From assembly GCA_030686995.1 (NCBI GenBank), contig CM060686.1:69158319-69222318 (forward strand): a stretch of DNA of 64,000 nucleotides. The letters run 5' to 3'. The stretch is from Artemisia argyi. Lineage: Eukaryota > Streptophyta > Magnoliopsida > Asterales > Asteraceae. The notes beneath the pieces are model-generated. The model ran no database searches. It worked only from the letters and a program-made list of their open reading frames with translations, and had not been told where the DNA came from. Of this stretch, positions 1 to 9,798 are shown piece after piece. Position 1 is the first letter of the stretch. Each line of letters opens with the position of its first letter. Both the position numbers and the translations under genes were made by a program.

Positions 1-125
1 AATTTTTTTCGGCGGAGGGGGGGGGGGGGTGACACGTGTCATATGATGTGGCAAGGGGGTGACACATGTCACTCCCACAATCCTTCCTACACTTTTTATT
101 ATAAGGCACTTTTTAGAATAACCCC

Positions 126-130
<5 letters not shown>
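1..130. other. G-run and paired TGACACGTGTCA-type boxes
   Basis: A run of 13 G (17-29) is followed by two near-identical 12-bp palindromes, TGACACGTGTCA (30-41) and TGACACATGTCA (60-71). The first contains the CACGTG core (G-box). Such paired boxes occur near ends of plant DNA transposons (Helitrons, MULEs) as well as in promoters. No coding potential is seen. Confidence 0.5.

Positions 131-210
<80 letters not shown>
131..210. repeat. (TA)n microsatellite, about 40 units
   Basis: An uninterrupted alternating AT tract. A short ORF that reads through it encodes only an Ile-Tyr repeat and is not a gene. Confidence 0.98.
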
Positions 211-212
<2 letters not shown>

Positions 213-246
213 ATGCGTTCTATACAGTACCATTTTAGACTAATAA
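213..246 (+). repeat. Left half of a possible terminal inverted repeat
   Basis: This 33-34 nt sequence matches the reverse complement of 9749-9782 at about 28 of 33 positions. The shared blocks, in order, are ATGC, TACAGTAC, TAGAC and AATA. Inside both ends a further AAAAGGGTA block follows (about 281-289 on the left, in inverted order near 9640 on the right). The pair may bound a 9.5-kb DNA transposon, or it may be two independent copies of one terminus family. No clear target-site duplication was identified. Confidence 0.4.
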
Positions 247-475
247 GAATTTAGTATTATTAAATATTTTTATTTAAATCAAAAGGGTATAATAGTAAAA
301 CACATTTTTTAAGTTCTTTTTGAATTTTTTAATTAAAAAATGAAAAATGTTTTTTAATTCCCTTAATTTTTGATTTTTTTTCTTTTTTATTAAATATTTG
401 TTTTTCAGCATACATGTTCTTCTGAAAAAAAAATGAGGTGCATATGTATCTTTTCTAAATATTGTAAATTTACAC

Positions 476-519
<44 letters not shown>

Positions 520-1652
520 TTTTTTGCTGCATACATTGTTTGGACAACAAACTTGTTTTGTTTTAAACGAGGTGGGAAACCCGCGCGTTGTGGCGGGGTG
601 TTTTGTTAAAAAAGCAGAAAACTAATACTGTTTTCATAAGTTGTTGGCCGCCACTTTCCTGCTACACCCCTCTAAATGAACCAAAATGATGAATCAGGAA
701 GATAAACAGTACACACTAATGGAACTTTGGTAATTACAATTATAGTTTAAAAAGATACAGGTTTACATTGTCTCACAACTTCAATTCACTTAGAATGTAC
801 AACATATTCATAGTTGACAGAAAAAGAGGTTGGTTGTACATTATAAATTTTCAAAACATGTGTGATTATAATCAATTTGCAGCAACCATATCCAAACACA
901 CCTTATAGCTGCACGCTGGCAGAAAAATTGTGCAACAACCATACCTTAGTCTCGGCGGCTTTTCTTCATCTTCCTTTATTGGCTCTACTCAGCTTTTTTC
1001 CACTCCCGTCTCAGTCAGTGATAACAAAGTTGCCTTAAATATCCTTACGATCATACTGAAAATCTATAATTAGACATGTCACATGTTTAAAGTTGTCACA
1101 CATTCTCACCTTCAGTGACCTCCTCAAATCCATCAAACGTTTCCTTCAAGGTGTGAGCATCAGTCTGGTACAAAAGAACTGAAACAATCGTAAGTGAATG
1201 AATTTCAAAATCACATGAACAGTCGAAAGTTGTATACCACCAGTCACATGTACATACAGTAGAGTATTAGAACAATAAACCTTGAAGACATGTATTGAAC
1301 AAAAGTGAACCTTGCTACTGCATTTCAGCGCTGATGTTGTTGTTGACGATCCACTCAAGCCATGAGGTTCAAGACGGCATTGCAGAAGGCACATGGGAAT
1401 CAAGTACGAATATAGTTGCCAATTACGTAATCCTAACACACCTAAATACCGGATCAAGGCTGCACATAACACTAACATGAGAAAAGTGACTACTATATTT
1501 TAATATAGGTCAAAGTGTCAACCATTTTCCTTTTACACAAAAGCGACAGTCCAAACACATTGGGAGGCTTTAATGCTAACAGCCATGTTCAGTCATTCAC
1601 ATTGTCATTTAACAATAGGACATATATAAGTATTTTAAGATTTGTATGCTAA
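247..1652. other. AT-rich non-coding stretch with poly-T tract and GC palindrome
   Basis: Contains a 38-nt poly-T run (477-514) and a GC-rich imperfect palindrome CCCGCGCGTTGTGGCGGG (580-597), unlike the AT-rich surroundings. Such GC hairpins are typical near 3' ends of plant Helitrons, but no convincing CTRR terminus was found. Fragments ending CCAAACACACC (about 893-903) look like decayed MITE ends. ORFs here are short and unconvincing. Confidence 0.5.
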
Positions 1653-1810
1653 GGGGGCGTTTGTTTTGGCTTATATAGCCGGCTTATGGCTTATTTAAAC
1701 TTATAGAAGCCGTAAAGTTTTAGAATAAGCCACAAAAATGAGCTTATGAAACATAAACCCAAAACCAAATAAGCTATAAGGCAGCTATATAAGCCGAAAG
1801 AAACACCCCA
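1653..1810. mobile_element. Tourist-like MITE 1
   Basis: A 158-bp fold-back element. It starts GGGGGCGTTTGTTTTGGC and ends with the inverse, GCCGAAAGAAACACCCCA. The terminal inverted repeats are about 27 bp with four or five mismatches. It is flanked by TAA on both sides (1650-1652 and 1811-1813), the 3-bp duplication typical of PIF/Harbinger-derived Tourist MITEs. No coding capacity; the whole interior folds back. Confidence 0.8.
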
Positions 1811-2463
1811 TAATTGTTTGAAGTAAAACCAAATATCAGAAACAAATACAAACACACCTTAAGACCAAATAAAAAAAAAGAGCCATATTTTTTAAACTTA
1901 CTACAGGTTCAAAGTTAAAATCTATATAAGAACGTGTTTTTTTTCATAAGTTTTGCCGTACTCCTGATATGAAGAACAAAAGTTATTGGTACCCGTAAAC
2001 CTGTCAACAAAGCAGCAAATACGAAATCTAACCTGCCTATTTGCCCTCTGTTGCCTCAAATCAATGTTCAATTCATTGTTCAACAACCTATCGTTGTTCA
2101 CTGTGATGGATGTGTGATGCCACCCGCAAAATGTAGCCGTAGCTGCAACCGCTAATAGGAAATGAATACATGTCGGTGAGAAGATCACAAAAAATAGTAT
2201 GACCAGTGCAGCAATGACTCAAACAGCTGCAGCAATGCGATCAAGAAATCAAAACATTTGCCTGATAGCCTTAAAATAAGATTTTTCCCAGATTGAAACG
2301 ATTAAAAAAGCTGAAAGTTTAAGGTAGAAGTAACACATTTGAGATAAGAAAAATTAATAAAAAAAGTTTACCGCTTACAACCAACATATGGTAATTCTAC
2401 CCACATAAAAAATGAAATTTTAAGTAGGCATATTGATACATTTGAGCAATAATATTGCAAGAC

Positions 2464-2912
2464 TTATTGATGAAATATGATGTCTTCTAAATCAATGGGC
2501 TTTCCTTTCAGTGCTCGACATTGAGCATCCATCATAAATCTGTTGTTAGGTCCAAGCTTGCACTCAGGCATTCCACTGCAGTAAACATTGACATATATTT
2601 AACCACTTATAGACTAAAACTTCAGCTAAAAGATTGTACTAAATATGATCTTTAGACTTCTTAAGTAAATAAGCACTTGTGCAATAGCAATCCCAAACAC
2701 CCCTTAATTGGTAAAAGGGGCCATATTATTAAGGCGAATAGTTGGTGTTTTTCATGGTTAATGCCATTTTCTTTAAATAACTAAGCCTTTAGCGCTAATA
2801 TAATAAAATTTAAATATTATTTTAGAGCACCTCAACCATGTCTTCATCTTTAATGCTCCAACAACTTTTGATTGAATTATCTATCTGTAGTTTCCATCAC
2901 ATCTAAGAATAC
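2464..2912 (-). pseudogene. Broken AP-1 clathrin adaptor mu-subunit fragment (two exons)
   Basis: Two consecutive minus-strand exons resemble the medium (mu) subunit of the AP-1 adaptor, which binds sorting signals on clathrin vesicles at the trans-Golgi. Exon one (2912-2831) opens VFLDVMET and ends VGALKMKTWL; it finishes with a GT donor and follows an AG acceptor. Exon two (2575-2464) reads GMPECKLGPNNR and continues to DLEDIIFHQ. The intervening 255 bp is an intron with GT-AG ends, and the codon split AG|T is kept across it. Compared with the family, exon one has a short internal deletion with an in-frame TAG. Exon two runs into TAA immediately after the FHQ motif, where the family continues. 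Flanking exons were not found on either side, so this is a fragment, probably captured by a transposon or a decayed duplicate. Confidence 0.75.
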
Positions 2913-3248
2913 CTGATATCAAAAGACAACAGAAAAATTTACAATGCATGACATCAGTAGCATAAAATCATCATCATAGTTCATTCAGAAGAGATACATC
3001 ATTACCCCATCCTCTTTCTGTTTTGATGTGCATCAGTAACATTACCTTATTAAGGTTTGTATGACATCAGTAGCTTTCAGTCACCTATTTGCTTCGGCTG
3101 CAAATTAGTAACATTACCCCAGGCTCTTTGAAATCCTCCAATTTGAACAAAATCGTCACGGCCGCCAGAAACATTCACAAAATTCAATATATCAAACCAT
3201 GACAGTACGAACCAAAACCTGGAAGTTTTAAATGCATATGACACAAAC

Positions 3249-3407
3249 CTGAGAAGCAGTAACTCCCTCGATTTCAAGTACAGATCCCGGTTTACAATTC
3301 TTGTTTTGCATCTTAGCTTCATTATCATAAAGTAGCTCAATCTCCTTAACAGGCCTCCAATTCTCTGCTTTTCGGCTTTCTTTCTCGCAGCATAATCCAT
3401 GGTGGAC
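3249..3407 (-). pseudogene. Exon-like block, unrecognised (53 codons)
   Basis: A 159-nt phase-0 open block with a canonical AG acceptor before 3407 and a GT donor after 3249. It reads ENWRPVKEIELLYDNEAKMQ in its middle and ends GSVLEIEGVTASQ. I do not recognise the family. It lies upstream, on the same strand, of the AP-1 mu fragment but does not match AP-1 mu. An overlapping frame (3077-3451) is longer but crosses the probable donor. Either a piece of another captured gene or part of a decayed host gene. Confidence 0.45.
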
Positions 3408-3552
3408 CTGCTCCAATATGTCTCATGTTTAGGATATTGATAGATCACCACATGTGATAAAAATCAATTTCAAGCATTAAACCAAATCTAAAGAGGCCTA
3501 TGTCTTAACTCTTAAGAGAGTATTATCAACAATATGAAAGCTAAAACTTTAA

Positions 3553-3711
3553 AGGGGTGTTTAGGTCAGCTTATACGACAGGCTTATAAGCTTCTATTAA
3601 AAGTTTAATTAGCACATAAGCTCATTTTTATGAATAAATAAGCTCGAATTCTATATAATACAAACTTATGTATGGTTGTTAAACATTCACTAAGCTTATA
3701 TAAACACCCCT
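3553..3711. mobile_element. Tourist-like MITE 2
   Basis: A 159-bp fold-back element with ends AGGGGTGTTTAGGTCAGC and the inverse GCTTATATAAACACCCCT. The left flank is TAA (3550-3552) and the right flank GAA (3712-3714), one change from a TAA duplication. Terminal sequence resembles MITE 1 and MITE 3. Confidence 0.75.
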
Positions 3712-3796
3712 GAAACAACAAAGAATCTATTTTACATAAACATCAAAATTTAATAAGCTTTATAGGATCATTTCTAATGGCTTATGGATGCAGTAC

Positions 3797-3905
3797 CTTT
3801 AATCATGTCAACAAAGGAGGTCTGCTCGGGTTCATCAGAGATGTCGGATAGTCGATATCATCTCTGAGCTTGTAATCTGGTGCAACTGCTCTGAGTTGCT
3901 GTTGT
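3797..3905 (-). pseudogene. Exon-like block ending QTSFVDMIK, unrecognised
   Basis: Minus-strand open block with a GT donor at 3796-3795. Its last codons read SDEPEQTSFVDMIK. A different frame upstream reads LRDDIDYPTS, so a frameshift may lie between them. The acceptor side is not clear. It lies between two other exon-like blocks on the same strand, which suggests part of the same source gene as the 4399-4476 and 3249-3407 blocks. Confidence 0.3.
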
Positions 3906-4018
3906 TTTTTCATCATCATTTGTTGTTGTTTTAACAAAAACAACAATATAATCGGAAGTTATTTAGTAAAAAACTCTCATTATTGTCTAACATGCAATAT
4001 AATTTCTACCAGTTCTAA

Positions 4019-4226
4019 GGGGATGTTTGTATTGGGTTATCAACATGGCTTATTAAGAGCTCATTTGTCTTATTTACCTTTCAGAAACTCATTTTTCCTT
4101 TTACTTTTCATAAGGCCATTTTTTCCTATTATTTAGCATGCGACATTGATTTCAGGTTTAAGTCAAATGAGATATCACATAAAATAGGACTATAAGGTAA
4201 CAAAATAAGCTAATCCAACCACACCT
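4019..4226. mobile_element. Tourist-like MITE 3
   Basis: A 208-bp element with ends GGGGATGTTTGTATTGGG and the inverse AATCCAACCACACCT. Flanked by TAA at 4016-4018 and 4227-4229. More diverged than MITEs 1 and 2 but with the same terminal theme (GGGG-TGTTTG ... GCTTAT). Confidence 0.65.
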
Positions 4227-4398
4227 TAAATCAATCAAAACACCCCAATCTTGGTAATTTGTTCCACCAATTTTTTTTAATCAAAACAACTTAATCAGTC
4301 TGGTTTACTCGGATCACAAAACCAAAATCCTACCAATATCCAATTAAACTAAACACAAATTAACCACAAATTAGTAAAAAAGATCAAGAATTGAATAC

Positions 4399-4476
4399 CT
4401 TCCATAAAAAAATCCATGGCAGCGACACTTCATCCTTTTGTTGCAATTTATGCATCCGACTCAAAACAGTTGGAAC
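4399..4476 (-). pseudogene. Exon-like block, unrecognised (26 codons)
   Basis: A 78-nt phase-0 block bounded by AG acceptor and GT donor, reading VPTVLSRMHKLQQKDEVSLP and then WIFLWK. No stop codon. A neighbouring open stretch at 4620-4700 (minus, another frame) reads VLFAPDVTNIVPLYHLRLG and could be the preceding exon. Product not recognised. It belongs to the chain of minus-strand exon-like blocks between 2.4 and 4.9 kb. Confidence 0.4.
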
Positions 4477-5113
4477 CTGCAACTAAACATAAAACCATGA
4501 ATAAAAATACAAACTTTTTATAAAAAATTTAAGAGGAATAAAAAAATGAATAACCATAGATTAGTTTGTGTGTCTGCTTTTGAAGAATCCAGAAGGACCT
4601 TCATCACCTAACCTTAGATGATATAAAGGGACTATGTTTGTAACATCTGGCGCAAAGAGAACCATAGAAGCATTAAAAAACTACTGCTACTATAGCCCCC
4701 CTCACAGGCAACTGTAGTAACCATTTTGGTCGGATCGGACGGCGACGGGTTTACCATTTGGAGCTGCACCGTTCGAATCTCAAAGAAAGGGAGGATGTGT
4801 GAGTTATGATGAATAGTGTGGGTCGGGCCAAGAGAAACCAATTTTTCATATGGAGTTGGTCGGATCGGGTCAGAAAACAAAGTTGTACCCGGAAAGCCCA
4901 ATGAATGTAATATTGTATAATGGTAATTAGTAATTACACATATGTTTTTAGCGACATTCTTTAATCTTCGAAATTTATAACAAAAAACAGAAACGTATAC
5001 ATGTAACCTCTAAATTTATAACCAACCATAAACATAAATAATATACAAAAATTTGATATCAAATGAAATACAATTCAAATACAAATGTATCTTTTTAAAT
5101 ATAGATGTGCAAG
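4477..5113. other. Possible first exon and AT-rich flank
   Basis: A minus-strand ORF of 89 codons (4901-4632) has no recognised domain; it may mark the start region of the decayed gene whose exons lie to the left. The rest (4910-5113) is AT-rich with no support for a gene. Confidence 0.3.
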
Positions 5114-5157
5114 TCTTCAAAGAATATGTGTGCACTCTTCAAAGAACATGTGTGCAC
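5114..5157 (+). repeat. 22-bp tandem duplication
   Basis: Two adjacent copies of TCTTCAAAGAAYATGTGTGCAC (5114-5135 and 5136-5157), differing at one base. The motif resembles the longer tandem repeat at 8433-8575. Confidence 0.8.
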
Positions 5158-5890
5158 TTGATGTGTGTCAAATTATAGTATATAATTATTCCGAAGAAAT
5201 ACTTGTGAAAGTATTTCCCGGGTCGTTCTCCCAACGAAGGCTCGAATGGAATATCCGAATTATCAATTTGGGAATCGTGTAGTGTAAGTGAATAGTGAAA
5301 AAGTGATTGAAAATCAAAATATGAAATGAAATAGTGAAATATGCACAAGGTACAAGCTAAGTATTCACAAAAATAAAAAAATGTGAAAACGGAAATGCAA
5401 ACGTAATTATAAAACGTAACGTACAAAATAAAATGCGACTTTTAATAAAAAAACGATCCTACAAATGTGAAATAATTTTTTAAAAATCTTAAACTTTTAA
5501 AAAGAATTTTAAGAAAAAGAAAAATATTTTTTTGAGTTTTTATTTGTTTTCTAGAATTTAGTTTCTATTTATTGAATTAAAAAGTAATTAAAAATAAAAG
5601 AAAATATGAAAAATAATGGGAAAATTACAAAAATTAATTTGAAAAATCTAGAATATTATAAAAGAATTTTTTAAACTATTTTTGTATTTTTTAAAGCTTT
5701 TTCTGATTTTTATTGGATTTTTGTTATTTAAAAATGAATTAAAAATGATTAAAAATAAAGAAAAATATCAAATCAACTCAGAAAATTATGAAAAATTCAC
5801 AGAAAATCTAGAATATTGTAACGAGCTAGCAGAAAAATTTTGAAAAGAAAAAGATGTGCAGAAGTGCTTATTCAAGCCAAAATAGCTTAT

Positions 5891-5918
5891 GGCAAGTGCT
5901 TATTTATAAGCACTTGCC
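5891..5918. repeat. Perfect 13-bp inverted repeat, 2-nt loop
   Basis: GGCAAGTGCTTAT, then TT, then its exact complement. Probably the centre of a small fold-back element: AAGTGCTTAT-type ends recur at 5868-5877. Confidence 0.8.
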
Positions 5919-7053
5919 ACAAAAACTAAACCAAACTTCTATCACAGATGCAATATGATACAAAGACTCAAAAATGCTCAGAAGTAACAGATATAATCTC
6001 AGAAACAGTGAATGCAACTAAGAAGAAATCTTATGTAAACTACCAATAAGCACAAATCAAAATTAATAAGCCAGAAACTAAGAACTGAATGAAATGACTA
6101 AAACTACTCTAAAACAACTCAGATATGACAATAAAACTCAATCACAAGCTATAACTAACAATATCAGCCTTGAATTCAAAAAACAGAAATAAGGTCCAGA
6201 ACCACTAATTGCAGCTAAAATTTAAGCACTCTAATAAGATGGTGATTGAAAACTAAATGCTAAACCTTAAATTCTATACTAAGAAATATCTAAAATCACT
6301 AAAATCCTTGAAAGTTAAGCTCAATTATTCACTAATATTCACTTGAGATCAGATGGTGTAGGAACAGATATCCTTCAAATTTGACTTTCTAATTCCACCA
6401 CAACTTTGACTAAATCCAACTTGATTAGCTGATATCTTACCCTAAGTGTACATTAACGATGTTTAACAACTAACCATGCTTATGCAAACACAAAATGAAA
6501 CTAAATACTAAGTAAACAAAATCAGATTTGAAATAAAGCAGGGGAAAATCAAGTATGATTCCTAACTTTTGACTTTTTGTTGAATTACTAATACTTTTAT
6601 TGTTATAAACTTCCTATACTAACCTAAAATGACTAACTAGTGCAGAAGTTATAGCCATAAACTAACAAGTTTAATCAAAAACTAACTAATCCAAACACTC
6701 CTATATAAGTGACAGTCTTAATCAAAAGATTACTTAAGTTTAATCCAACTAAATTTAAACCTCAAACTCAGTTTATAAAGTGATACCTAATCAATTCAGA
6801 ATCACAAAATCAAATACCAACAGCAATAGCAATCACAGAACTTAGTATGCAAAACAGTCTCAGGAACTCAAATCCAAATGATGTCAGCTAATTAAATGGC
6901 ATCAAACCCAATGAATCAGAAATTGATGTAACAGTTACTGAGATACTAAATACTAATAATAAGCAGAAAATAATACTAATAAGCAGAATCTGAACTATTT
7001 TTAAACTACTATTGCAGAGATGAAGTTAAATGAGTAACACTTACAAACCAATA

Positions 7054-7106
7054 CCCCCTCAGCCAAACAGAGGGGGTTTCACTTTGCTTGCCTGTCTTTT
7101 GACAGG
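7054..7106. repeat. Two successive short hairpins
   Basis: CCCCCT ... AGGGGG (arms 7054-7059 and 7071-7076) is followed 14 nt later by CCTGTC-TTTT-GACAGG (7091-7106). They are GC-rich against AT-rich surroundings. The second followed by few Ts is not a bacterial terminator; function unknown. Confidence 0.6.
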
Positions 7107-8432
7107 CTGAGTGCATCCAAATCCCACTCAAACTTGTCCAATTTCACCATAAATCACTACCAATCCCAATTGTTGACCAATGTTGACTGCTTATGAACAC
7201 TTGTACTTTTCAAATGAAAACAGTTCCAACAGTAATGAAAAAGCTTATACTAACTGTTTAGAAATCAAGTGAGCTTATTTAAAAGCTTATTCAAAATTAG
7301 AAGCTTATTTTTACTTTTCTGATTTGAAGGAAATATTTGAACTAAATGAAAGCTAAATTGAATTTTAGAAAATATATGAAGATAACTAATAGCTGATAAA
7401 ACTGATATGAAATATAAGCAATAAGCATGTAACAACAACAATAAGCTAAATGATTTAAATGACAAAAACTGATTTCATTGAAATTTAAAAGAAATTACAA
7501 CTAAATCTATTCTAATACAATAAAAGGAAATTTTGGCAGAGTTTTGTTACACTAAAAACTCCACACTGATTACAATAGCCTAACCATCTATTTATACTAC
7601 ATGAGGGATGATTCTGGAAAGTATTATCCACGGATTGCCCTTGGATTACAATCAATCATTGCCCTTTCAATATGCACCCTTGGATCGAATATTATGACGC
7701 GTCCCGTCCAATGATAGCCTGCCACATGTCCCGTTTGTGCTTCTTACACACCCTGACATTCCCTGACACGTTCACTTACTTCTAGAAGCACATTGATTAG
7801 ACTAATTTACCCTTAATGGTGGTAATTAGATTGGGGTAAAAAGCTAGGGTTCATGGTGAATAGTGGATTCTGGGTTAATTGGGGAAAAAGGGTGGAGGGA
7901 AAGGGTACGGGGAAATTTTATTATTTTGTTTGTTTGACCGAAGTAAAGTAAAGGTTGACCGAGGGATGTATGGGCCGGGTCAAGGGATTTGGTGATGTTG
8001 GACTTTTGGTGACATGGGCTAGGAGTGGTAAAGGGTTTGGACAAGTAATATTATTGGACCTGGTTTAGTATTTTCAGATTTTGGTAATATGAAATCCAAG
8101 GACCAATTGTGTAATATAATGAAAATCAAGGGCTGATTCTGTCGTAATTGTAAATTCTACCAAGGACTGAATTTGACAAAGTAAGATTCTTCAGGGTCCA
8201 ATGTTGACTTTTAAGCTCAGATTTGACTCCCGGATTTCCAGCTTAGACTTTCTGACCTTTTCCTACTCTTGTGCTCGTGTTTGCTGTTTTTGTCCACTTT
8301 TATAAATATCCGTACCTGTATTCACATAAACACAAAAACACAACGTATTTGGCATTTTAAGGTCGGCTTTTGGTCGTTTTGTTCTAGTATTTGGTAAAGA
8401 AAAGGTGTGTAAATTAATACACACCAGCACTT

Positions 8433-8575
8433 TTCCAAGAACGTATGTGCATGCTTTACTTTCTCATCAAATTCATTAGAACATATGATTACCATTCCAA
8501 GAACATATGTGCACACGGCACTTTCTCATCAAATTCATTAGAACATATGCGCACGCCTTCCAAAAACATATATAT
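8433..8575 (+). repeat. 62-bp tandem repeat, about 2.3 copies
   Basis: TTCCAAGAACRTATGTGCA starts at 8433 and 8495 and, partially, at 8558. CTTTCTCATCAAATTCATTA recurs with the same 62-bp spacing (8459 and 8521). It lies 130 bp downstream of a TATA-like TTTATAAATA. ORFs across it are repeat artefacts. Confidence 0.85.
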
Positions 8576-9748
8576 TTGTTGTGATTACATCAAAATCATA
8601 ATTAAAGCATCAAAAACACAACTCCCATCTCAAAACAAAACAAAAAAATAAATAAATTAATCAAATTAGCTATAAAATCAGTAACAACTTGGATTTTATA
8701 TGCAATAGTAACATACATGCACCAGTAACATGTATACCACAAGTTTGTATGCTCCAGTAACAAATTTCATATTAGTAACAGCTAATGAAACACTTTTACA
8801 AATCTTTTCGCATATAAAATGATGTGAACGACCATAACAACCCGTCCTTAAAAACCCATAGTGTCATGAGTGCCATTTTAAACCATAACAACTAGAAAAA
8901 CATATATGCACAATTTTTGTCTTTATACACATCAAAGAGTATACAAACTTCCACCAACAAGGTGCAGGTATAAGCATCTGGTAATACCTCCTATGGGGCC
9001 AATTAACACATGAGATGTATTGTGGGTTCTAATAAACAAGGTCTATTGTCACAAGATTACATATATAAGAATTATCAAAATCCTTATAAGTTCATAAAGA
9101 GGAACCTTTTGAAATTGGAAAACGTTAGACAAGAGAAATTACGATTAACCATACATAAAGCTATTGTAAAACAATACAAATACTACCTTTAAAATACCTA
9201 TGAGATTTAATACAATATTCGGATTCGAAAACGAAGATCGCAAACCAACACGCTATCAAATATGAAAATCTAGATTAATTATTATTAAACCTTATCAAAT
9301 TTAGAAAAATGATTAGAAAAACAATATCCATAAATTATAAATTTTTTCACCAACAAAAATTGGATTCATTTTGCCCAGATCTGAGACCAAATCCTGTTAA
9401 AAAAAATTGAACTAAAAATAGTTACTAACCATGTAGATCTCAAAATGATGACATCGATCCAAAGAGATTGGTGACGTTTATTTTTTACTCATAATACCTG
9501 ATACTTGCTCGATCTAAAAAAGATTGGTGATGTTTTGATCTAGAGGGAGAGGATTTTGGGAGGCGGTTAATTGGTTTTGTGAGGATAGATGGTGGGTGGG
9601 TTAACCTGGCACTATTTTAGGGTTAGATAGGAAATACCATGATTACCCTTTTAGCTTTTTGTAGTTTTTCAAATAATGACTTCATCTTTCAATTTTACAT
9701 TAAAGGCACAAGTGATCTCATCCATTGATTAACTGATTTAACGGTTTA
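8576..9748. other. Non-coding, no gene supported
   Basis: AT-rich sequence. Only short ORFs occur, none with a recognisable domain. The 9530-9620 stretch (GGGAGGCGGTT, GGTGGGTGGGTT) is richer in G and resembles a leader or promoter read on the minus strand, but no exon follows convincingly. Confidence 0.5.
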
Positions 9749-9782
9749 TATTGGTCTAGAATTGTACTGTAAAGTACTGCAT
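9749..9782 (-). repeat. Right half of a possible terminal inverted repeat
   Basis: Inverted partner of 213-246 (about 28 of 33 matches). The chromovirus-like LTR of element H begins 17 bp beyond it. Confidence 0.4.
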
Positions 9783-9798
9783 TTAATATTGGTACTGC

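Larger units (their letters stand above)
5158..8432. other. AT-rich non-coding region with hairpins
   Basis: No gene supported. Notable items: an AT-rich segment repeated in diverged form (about 5520-5660 and 5690-5830, each ending AATCTAGAATATT); a perfect 13-bp palindrome (5891-5918); twin hairpins (7054-7076 and 7091-7106); and a promoter-like TTTATAAATATCC at about 8299. The composition suggests an old non-coding retroelement, but no termini could be fixed. Confidence 0.45.

Noticed and set aside
43..243. 66-codon ORF across the (TA)n tract
   Set aside because: Its bulk is an Ile-Tyr repeat produced by the microsatellite.
580..597. Helitron 3' terminus
   Set aside because: The GC hairpin fits, but no CTRR end followed by T at the right distance was found on either strand.
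7091..7106. Hairpin with T-loop that looks like a bacterial terminator
   Set aside because: The T run is in the loop, not after the stem, and the setting is a plant genome.
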